DNA of 64,000 nucleotides from Microcoleus sp. AS-A8 (GTDB taxonomy: Bacteria; Cyanobacteriota; Cyanobacteriia; Cyanobacteriales; Coleofasciculaceae). The position numbers and the translations under genes were made by a program. Where the stretch lies: positions 186,001 through 250,000 of the forward strand of contig JAMPKV010000005.1 of assembly GCA_039962225.1 (NCBI GenBank), written 5' to 3'. Below the pieces are notes generated by a model. That model was not told where the DNA came from. It ran no database searches and saw nothing but the letters and a program-made list of their open reading frames with translations. Shown here one piece after another: positions 58,122 through 64,000 of the stretch. The first letter of the stretch is position 1, and every line of letters begins with the position of its first letter.

Positions 58122-58958
58122 TCACGCAACACCATGCTGTTTGAACCAAGCTTGTAGGCGTTTCCAACCGTCTTGTGCCTGTTTTTGGCGATAGGAAGGA
58201 CGATAGTCAGCAAAGAAGGCGTGGGGTGTATCTGGATAAACGATAATTTCCGAACCACTGTTTCCAGCTTTGAGCGCCTCGCGCATTTGTTCCACAGTTG
58301 CAACGGGAATCCCATTATCACTGCCACCGTAGAGTCCCAATACAGGCACTTTCAACTTAGCCGCCATATCAACAGGGTACTGGGGAGTGAGGGAATTAGA
58401 CTCACCCACTAAGCGTCCGTACCAGGCGACTCCTGCTTTTACTTTCGGGTTGTGAACACTATAGAGCCAAGTCACGCGGCCACCCCAGCAAAAACCTGTA
58501 ATTCCCAATTTATTGATGTTTCCTTTACTCGACTTTTGCGCCCAAGCGACGGTTGCATCCAGATCGGACATTACCTGAGCGTCAGGAACTTTAGAGACAA
58601 CTTTGGAGATAATTTCTTGAACATCCGTTAGTTTGGATACATCCCCTTGACGGGCAAACATTTCAGGTGCGATCGCCAAATACCCCAGTTTGGCAAAGCG
58701 GCGACATACATCCTGCATGTGTTCATGTACGCCAAAAATTTCTTGGATAACCAGCACTATCGGGAACTTGTTGCCTTTGGCAGGCATGGCTCGATAAGCA
58801 GGAATCTCCCCATCCTTGACAGGTATTTTCACTTCACCTGCCACCAAGCCTTTGCTATTGGTGGTGATCACTTCGGCAAGAATCGGATGTGCTGCTAGTG
58901 CAAACCCGGCTGCCAGCGTAGAGGCAATGATAAATTGTCGGCGCGTTAAATCAGCCAT
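58122..58958 (-). CDS. Tat-exported dienelactone hydrolase-family protein
   Basis: A 278-residue alpha/beta hydrolase. N-terminal twin-arginine signal [18 protein letters not shown], cleavage near ILAEV. The DLH fold shows the nucleophile Cys in [10 protein letters not shown], an Asp in [12 protein letters not shown] and His in [16 protein letters not shown]. Exported to the periplasm or lumen; the natural substrate is unknown (DLH proteins outside chlorocatechol pathways are often esterases). The frame opens eight codons upstream; ATG 58958 gives a normal Tat start. Confidence 0.9.
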   Translation of the reverse strand: MADLTRRQFIIASTLAAGFALAAHPILAEVITTNSKGLVAGEVKIPVKDGEIPAYRAMPAKGNKFPIVLVIQEIFGVHEHMQDVCRRFAKLGYLAIAPEMFARQGDVSKLTDVQEIISKVVSKVPDAQVMSDLDATVAWAQKSSKGNINKLGITGFCWGGRVTWLYSVHNPKVKAGVAWYGRLVGESNSLTPQYPVDMAAKLKVPVLGLYGGSDNGIPVATVEQMREALKAGNSGSEIIVYPDTPHAFFADYRPSYRQKQAQDGWKRLQAWFKQHGVA

Positions 58959-59111
58959 AGCAGTTTTCTCCGAACACTCCACCAGAGGATCTTAACCTTT
59001 AGGACGTGATCAGGTTGAGTGAAGGCTTCCATTTCCTTAATGCAAGCAACTCCATAAGTGACATTCCCTCTAGAGATATAAAAAAACAGCACTACAGACA
59101 ACTTGCAGCCT

Positions 59112-59150
59112 CCCCACCCGCCCCAAAGTGCAGGTGGGGTTTTCTTTTAT
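59112..59150 (+). terminator. Intrinsic-terminator-like hairpin with no plus-strand gene upstream
   Basis: CCCCACC (about 59114-59120) pairs with GGTGGGG and is followed by TTTTCTTTTATT on the plus strand. Neighbouring genes both run on the minus strand, so it has no obvious plus-strand gene to terminate. Confidence 0.5.
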
Positions 59151-59941
59151 TGAAGGCGAACGGCAATGGTATAAGAAGGTCGCTGTTTGGCTTCTCTTTG
59201 AGTCTTAACCACACGGAAGTCAGGGTCAATATAGAGATGCTCAAACTGGGGAACCATCAAAAAGGCCGTTTTTAATTTCTTGGCTGTACTTTTATCAAGA
59301 TTTTCGAGTGATGGTGCTTGTGGAGAATCTAGGGTTTGGGATGATTTATTTTTCCTAGATTGGACAACTTTCGTAAACCAATGATCTGCCTGTTCGATAT
59401 TCAGAGGCATGGCTCCGAATCGAAAGGCTTGTTCTATCCCAATATTCTGAATTTGCCACTGACCCTCTCGAACTTCATACTTTTGCAGCACCATTAAATC
59501 ATAAGCAAATAGAATGGATGATAATTTCTGCAAAAAAGGTATTTTGTGACCCGGAGAGTAGCGAGCCATATTGGCATAGTAACCATTGTCATGAAAAATT
59601 TGGTAAGACTGCTCTCTTATCCGTCCTGGCAGCAGGTCTTGATAAGGGATAGTAGACCAAACCGATGACCATACTCCCTGTACGACGGAGACTTGATCTT
59701 CAGCTCTGGGATAAGGATTTCTCCGCTTTAACTCTTCAACAAGCGGTGCTAATTCATTTTTATAAAACAGCACTTTTTGTTTTATCGGTTCTGCATCTCG
59801 GTTTGCCGTAAGCTGCAAAAGTTTTTGTTTAAGTGCTTCTGTACTCTGATGACTTAGTTCATCAGTACTTAGTACTTTATCCGCTAACACTATATACACT
59901 CCGCTCAATACAAGACAAAATAAACGATTACTAATACCCAA
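59147..59941 (-). CDS. Fibrillin/PAP-like protein
   Basis: A 264-residue protein. N-terminal hydrophobic segment (about 7-20) may be a signal. The pattern ALKQKLLQLTANRDAEP, then LVEELKRRNP, VQGVWSSVWSTIPYQDLLPG and FLQKLSSILFAYDL resembles PAP/fibrillin domains (plastid-lipid-associated proteins), which bind lipids at thylakoids or plastoglobules. Residues about 200-225 are a Ser/Pro-rich linker that looks inserted. The family match is by eye and moderate. Confidence 0.6.
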   Translation of the reverse strand: MGISNRLFCLVLSGVYIVLADKVLSTDELSHQSTEALKQKLLQLTANRDAEPIKQKVLFYKNELAPLVEELKRRNPYPRAEDQVSVVQGVWSSVWSTIPYQDLLPGRIREQSYQIFHDNGYYANMARYSPGHKIPFLQKLSSILFAYDLMVLQKYEVREGQWQIQNIGIEQAFRFGAMPLNIEQADHWFTKVVQSRKNKSSQTLDSPQAPSLENLDKSTAKKLKTAFLMVPQFEHLYIDPDFRVVKTQREAKQRPSYTIAVRLQ

Positions 59942-60416
59942 TTGCGTTCTTCACTTAGCTTTTTATTAGCTTTTTAGGTTAAGTGAAGTTCTACCTCTGG
60001 AAACGCGGCGCGATCGCGGAGTGAGGCAGGATACTTTAAAAAAAGGTAACTGGGTATGAAGCGCACTTTTTCAAGGGCTTCTAAATTAAATAATGTAACT
60101 TTTTCTGACAAAAAACGTCTTTCTTCGGATATAAGGACTTTGTCTCTTTTGTCAACCCAAGGAAATAAGAGAACTTTTCGTTAACGGGGGGAGCCGTCTA
60201 ATAAAATTAGGCAGAAATAATAGACGAGCAAAAATCTCTGCGACTCCCCGCCTCACTTAGAGGACAACCACGAGGGATTGCCCCTACCATTAATGAACTG
60301 GTGCACTAGGGCAGTGTGGCAGAAATAACCATCCAGTTGAAAAAGGTTAAAAAGCTTAGTGTACAAACTTTCTTGCCTTCTGCCTTCTGCCTTCTGGTAC
60401 TAGAACATCAAAATCG
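59942..60416. repeat. Gene-free region with TTCTGCC heptamer repeats
   Basis: About 475 bp. A short tandem repeat TGCCTTC x3 (60373-60397) belongs to the STRR heptamers of heterocystous and other filamentous cyanobacteria; another partial copy is near 7126. A pair of inverted words (GAGGACAACCACGAGGG, about 60260) is also present. No gene. Confidence 0.5.
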
Positions 60417-61253
60417 CTAGAGCTTACCTCTAAATACGCGCTCGGCTGGCCCAGTCATGTAAACTCGTTGGTCTTGCTGTGCCCATTCAATCTCCAAACA
60501 GCCACCGGGGAGTTCTACCGTAGCCTTGCGATCGCTCTTGCCCGTCAAAACACCGGCCACCACCGCCGCACAGGCACCGGTGCCACAAGCTAGGGTCACT
60601 CCAGCACCACGTTCCCACACGCGCATCTTCAGATAATCGGGACGCACGACTTGAATAAATTCCGTATTGGTTCGCTGGGGAAACGCTGGGTGATGCTCGA
60701 ACTGGGGGCCAATTTTTTCTAGGGGGATAGCGGCGACATCCTCAACAAAGGTGATGCAGTGAGGATTCCCCATACTCACACAGGTAACCTCCCAGGATTG
60801 TCCAGCCACTTGCAGGGGTACAGCGATCGCCTTTTGCTCCGCTTGAGCTAAAGTAGTAGGAATTTGAGCCGCCAAAAGTTGAGGCATTCCCATATCTACC
60901 TTGACTTTGCCCTCACCTTCGAGTTTAGGGATAATCACACCGGCTAAGGTATGAATCCGATACTCAGATTTAGCTTCTGTCCCCTCCAGATCGGCAATAA
61001 ACTGAGCTAAACAGCGAATCCCATTGCCACACATCTCTGGCTCTGAGCCATCGGAGTTAAAAATTCGCATGGTATAGTCACCTGCATCTTCTCCGGGTAG
61101 AGCGAAGATGACACCATCCGCACCAATCCCAAAATGGCGATCGCATAGCTGCACCGCTTGCTCTGATGTAATAATCGGTTGCGTGTCAGCGCGATTATCA
61201 ATCAAGATGAAGTCATTCCCCAGACCGTGATACTTTGTAAATTCGATTTCCAT
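60417..61253 (-). CDS. dapF: Diaminopimelate epimerase
   Basis: Converts L,L- to meso-diaminopimelate for lysine and peptidoglycan synthesis. 278 residues, with [13 protein letters not shown] (about 7-19), the first catalytic Cys in [14 protein letters not shown] (about 72-85), and the second in [13 protein letters not shown] (about 223-235). Length normal. Divergent from hfq, an arrangement seen in cyanobacteria. Confidence 0.97.
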   Translation of the reverse strand: MEIEFTKYHGLGNDFILIDNRADTQPIITSEQAVQLCDRHFGIGADGVIFALPGEDAGDYTMRIFNSDGSEPEMCGNGIRCLAQFIADLEGTEAKSEYRIHTLAGVIIPKLEGEGKVKVDMGMPQLLAAQIPTTLAQAEQKAIAVPLQVAGQSWEVTCVSMGNPHCITFVEDVAAIPLEKIGPQFEHHPAFPQRTNTEFIQVVRPDYLKMRVWERGAGVTLACGTGACAAVVAGVLTGKSDRKATVELPGGCLEIEWAQQDQRVYMTGPAERVFRGKL

Positions 61254-61280
61254 ATTGAGCTCCGGCTTTAAAAATTGATT

Positions 61281-61529
61281 ATGGCTGAATTCGATACAGG
61301 TCTACCGAGCGTTCGTCAAATTCAAGAATTGATTAAAGATGGAAAAGAAGTCGAGGTAAAACTCTTGACCCAGGATGTGCTAATTGGTCAACTGCTGTGG
61401 CAAGATTCAGATTGCCTCTGTCTGGCCACTCAAGAAGGGATACGCACGATTATTTGGCGTCATGCCATGGCTTACATCAAGCCCCAAGAGATAGAAATGG
61501 GGAGTCGCTCTCTGCAAGTGCGGCAATGA
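61281..61529 (+). CDS. hfq: Hfq RNA-chaperone homologue (cyanobacterial type)
   Basis: A 82-residue Sm-fold protein: [50 protein letters not shown] and [15 protein letters not shown]. This matches the divergent cyanobacterial Hfq, in which the Sm1/Sm2 motifs differ from E. coli; in Synechocystis it supports type IV pilus motility rather than classical sRNA pairing. ATG 61281 is preferred over TTG 61275. Divergent from dapF. Confidence 0.9.
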   Translation: MAEFDTGLPSVRQIQELIKDGKEVEVKLLTQDVLIGQLLWQDSDCLCLATQEGIRTIIWRHAMAYIKPQEIEMGSRSLQVRQ

Positions 61530-61614
61530 AAGCAGTTGCAGGTTGAACGTTGAAGGTTACAGGTTGCACATTAACCTTCAATCTTTAACTTTCTAACTTT
61601 CAACGGATTTCGGT
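61530..61614. repeat. AGGTTGAACGTTGAAGG dispersed repeat
   Basis: Between hfq and the antiporter gene: CAGGTTGAACGTTGAAGGTT (61540-61559) and its near-inverse AACCTTCAATCTTTAAC. Parts of this word (GTTGAACGTT) recur inside the hybrid kinase gene at about 52275 and 57040. Confidence 0.55.
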
Positions 61615-63963
61615 TCAATCTCCATGACGCTGACTATCGAGGGGTAGATACTCTTGCAAGACTTCACTCACGGGAGCCTTGATGATCGGAATCGCCACGA
61701 CAGATTGCTGAGGTTCGGGTGCTAGCCACTGTTGTAATTGACGCAGAGGATAGCTACCACCACACAGCAGCAGGTGATCGCCCACTCGAATTTCAGCACG
61801 ACCATCGGGAAAGCGGATAAACTTTCCTTCACGGCGAATCGCTTGCACCTGTACCCCGTACTGACGGCGTAAATGCAGCTCTGCAAGCGTTTTCCCATGC
61901 GCTGGGCTGTTTTCAGGAACGAGCAACCATTGGCAGGGGGTATTGATGCCAGGAATCGCCACTTCACCCTTCGCCAGTTCATTAAAAGCGGCAAGTTCAT
62001 CGGGTTCTCCGACAGCTAAAATGCGATCGCCTTCTTGAAGTTGGGCTTGCTCACTGGGATAGTCAATTTCCTCCCCTTCGGCGCGACGAATCGCGACTAA
62101 GCTAACGCCCGTCAAGCGGCGAATGTTGGCTTCTTCCAAAGTCATACCCCTGAGTGGCGAACTCTCCGGTAGAGCATACCACTTGCTGTTCATCGCCTCG
62201 GTGGCTGTACGCAAATCCCGTGCAATCTGAGCCGGCCCTTGCTCCGGGCGCAAATCGAGATAATGGGAATTACGAATTTGCTCCATTTCCCGTTGAATCA
62301 TGGAAGCGGGTAAGCCAATCCCCGTGAGTAAGTGGGTAGCCAATTCCAAACTGGCTTCAAACTCTGGCTGCACCACCTCTTTCGCCCCCAGTTGATACAA
62401 AAGTTCAATATCTCGCTCCGTATTGGCTCGAACCACAATATCAAGGTCGGGATTGAGTTCTAGCGCTCGCTTGAGACACAGGCGCGTACTCATTGGATCG
62501 GATACCGCAATCACCAGCGACTGCGCCTTCTCGACTCCTGCTTTTTCTAATACATGCAAACTAGCGGCATTGCCATACACATAGGGAATATGAGCCTCTC
62601 GCAATTGCTGAATCGCCCGCTCTGACTGATCAATCACCAATACAGGATAATTATGCTCTTGCATCAAGCGCACCAGATTACGCCCGCCCCGTCCGTAACC
62701 ACAAATCACCACAGGTTCTAAGAGCTGCGACACTTCAGGAGATACTTCTTTTGGAGCCTCCATGGGTTCAAAAAACCGCTTCAGGGACGGGAGTGACTCT
62801 ATCCAGTTAAACGCCAGAGGTACTACACGTAGGACAAAGGGGGTAACGACCAATGTCACTGCCGTTGTGCCTAAAATCAACAGGTAAACGCGACGCGACA
62901 CTAATCCCAGGAACTGTCCCTCACTCGCGAGGACAAAGGAGAATTCCCCAATCTGAGTTAGCCCCAAACCGACAATGATTGCCGTTTTTAAGGGATAGCC
63001 AAACGCCTTCACCAAAGGCGTGATAATCAAAAACTTACCCACTAACACCAAACAGACTAACCCCAAAATCAACTCTAGATTGTTCCAGAGGAAAAGGGGA
63101 TCGATGAGCATCCCAATCGCGGCAAAGAATAAAGCCGCAAACACATCCCGGAGCGGCTCTACATAAGTCAGCGTTTGATCGGCGTATTCCACCTCACTAA
63201 TCATTAAACCGGCAACAAACGCCCCCATCTCAATCGAAAGACCTAAATGCTCCGTCAGCAGCGCAATGCCCAAACACAGGGCAACAACCCCCAGCAAAAA
63301 CAGCTCTCGGCTCTCGGTTTTAGCTAGGAGACGCAACAGGTAGGGGATAAGCCAAATGCCGGCAGCTATGGCTCCGGCGGCAAATAAAGCAATTTTTAAT
63401 AGCGCTAATCCTATGGCTAAACCGATCGCTTCTGGGGGTTGATCGAGGGCGGGTAAGACAGCTAGCATCAATCCCAATGCCAAGTCTTGCACCACTAAAA
63501 TCCCCAGCATGATCTGTCCGTGGGACGTCTCTGTTTCGTTGCGCTCCATCAAACATTTGAGGACGACAGCGGTAGACGACAACGATAAAATCGCTCCCAG
63601 GAAGACTCCCTTGGCGGGGGTACTCACCCAGCCCATGCCCAGGGATAATAATGTGGTGATGACGATAGTTAAGGCAATTTGTAGCCCGCCCCCACCTAAG
63701 GCGATCGCCTGGACTTTTTTCAATTCTGCCAGAGAAAACTCAACGCCCAAGGCAAACAACAAAAACGCCACTCCAAACTGAGCCAGGGTCTCGATTTGAA
63801 CTAATTCTTTAATCAAACCCAGACCCGCAGGGCCAACAATGATTCCCCCCAGGATATAGCCCAGTAGAGCAGGTTGACGCAAAAGCGCTGCAAATAGACC
63901 ACCAGCCGCTGCGGCGGCGAGGACGGACACGAAGTCAAGGATTAGTCTGAAGTCTTCTTGCAC
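61615..63963 (-). CDS. CPA2-type cation/proton antiporter with RCK/TrkA domains
   Basis: A 782-residue KefB/NhaS-like antiporter. About 12 transmembrane segments over residues 5-385 (including ALLGYILGGIIVGPAGLGL and SLSSTAVVLKCLMER), a TrkA-N (RCK) domain from PVVICGYGRGGRNLVRLM (about 412-530), and two TrkA-C domains (about 590-665, 680-760). Exchanges K+ or Na+ for H+ at the cytoplasmic or thylakoid membrane under nucleotide control. ATG 63963 lies 37 bp from the window end. Confidence 0.92.
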   Translation of the reverse strand: MQEDFRLILDFVSVLAAAAAGGLFAALLRQPALLGYILGGIIVGPAGLGLIKELVQIETLAQFGVAFLLFALGVEFSLAELKKVQAIALGGGGLQIALTIVITTLLSLGMGWVSTPAKGVFLGAILSLSSTAVVLKCLMERNETETSHGQIMLGILVVQDLALGLMLAVLPALDQPPEAIGLAIGLALLKIALFAAGAIAAGIWLIPYLLRLLAKTESRELFLLGVVALCLGIALLTEHLGLSIEMGAFVAGLMISEVEYADQTLTYVEPLRDVFAALFFAAIGMLIDPLFLWNNLELILGLVCLVLVGKFLIITPLVKAFGYPLKTAIIVGLGLTQIGEFSFVLASEGQFLGLVSRRVYLLILGTTAVTLVVTPFVLRVVPLAFNWIESLPSLKRFFEPMEAPKEVSPEVSQLLEPVVICGYGRGGRNLVRLMQEHNYPVLVIDQSERAIQQLREAHIPYVYGNAASLHVLEKAGVEKAQSLVIAVSDPMSTRLCLKRALELNPDLDIVVRANTERDIELLYQLGAKEVVQPEFEASLELATHLLTGIGLPASMIQREMEQIRNSHYLDLRPEQGPAQIARDLRTATEAMNSKWYALPESSPLRGMTLEEANIRRLTGVSLVAIRRAEGEEIDYPSEQAQLQEGDRILAVGEPDELAAFNELAKGEVAIPGINTPCQWLLVPENSPAHGKTLAELHLRRQYGVQVQAIRREGKFIRFPDGRAEIRVGDHLLLCGGSYPLRQLQQWLAPEPQQSVVAIPIIKAPVSEVLQEYLPLDSQRHGD

Positions 63964-64000
63964 CGGTTCCTTTTCTGAGAAAATTATTAAGCTATATAAA

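Overview
The window is chromosomal DNA of a cyanobacterium, probably a filamentous one. Evidence for this: dozens of HIP1 octamers (GCGATCGC); cyanobacterial gene neighbourhoods (sufR divergent from sufBCDS, dapF divergent from hfq); two HpsE-type hormogonium-polysaccharide glycosyltransferases; large pentapeptide-repeat proteins; and very large PAS/GAF/CBS hybrid kinases. The intergenic palindromes and TTCTGCC heptamer repeats also fit large filamentous genomes of the Microcoleus/Coleofasciculus kind, but I cannot name the species from sequence alone.

Layout. 0-14 kb is mostly housekeeping: pyrE, tRNA-Ile2(CAU), two CNNM/HlyC-type CBS membrane proteins, a zinc-ribbon Ser/Thr kinase with a duplicated C-terminal module, queC, a Gfo/Idh/MocA oxidoreductase, an SGNH hydrolase, a 46-residue membrane peptide, tRNA-Tyr and tRNA-Thr followed by the broken end of an RTX-like protein, and a MarC protein. 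14.7-24.5 kb is more accessory: a Nit1-type amidase, a three-domain XRE/ClpN/Uma2 fusion, three paralogous pentapeptide proteins (two with a C-terminal PD-(D/E)XK-like domain), a lipoprotein, a CAP-domain protein, and a patch of small regulators (ribbon-helix-helix, XRE) among short dispersed repeats. 24.6-30.7 kb is the Fe-S assembly operon sufB-sufC-sufD-sufS with divergent sufR; two perfect CAAC-N6-GTTG boxes lie between sufB and sufR and a MITE-like hairpin lies between sufD and sufS.

30.7-42.7 kb holds a repeat lipoprotein, a histidine phosphatase, an AspA/AstE-type hydrolase, pgk, a universal stress protein, an acyltransferase pseudogene broken by one ochre codon, ylqF, and an unusual protein joining a ribbon-helix-helix domain to four PAS domains. 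42.8-57.5 kb is dominated by signalling: a chemoreceptor with two GAF domains, a small glycine-zipper protein, two tandem hpsE-like genes, and a 1994-residue CBS/PAS/GAF hybrid kinase with two receivers and an Hpt domain. 57.6-64 kb has a zinc-ribbon protein, a Tat-exported dienelactone hydrolase, a fibrillin-like protein, dapF/hfq and a KefB-type antiporter.

The best candidates for something undescribed are the XRE-ClpN-Uma2 fusion with an inverted repeat upstream, the neighbouring pentapeptide-nuclease family in intact, interrupted and nuclease-less versions, the RHH-PAS4 protein, and the tendency of several proteins here to carry in-frame loop insertions that look like intergenic repeat DNA. 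All functional statements rest on motif recognition by eye; no database search was possible.
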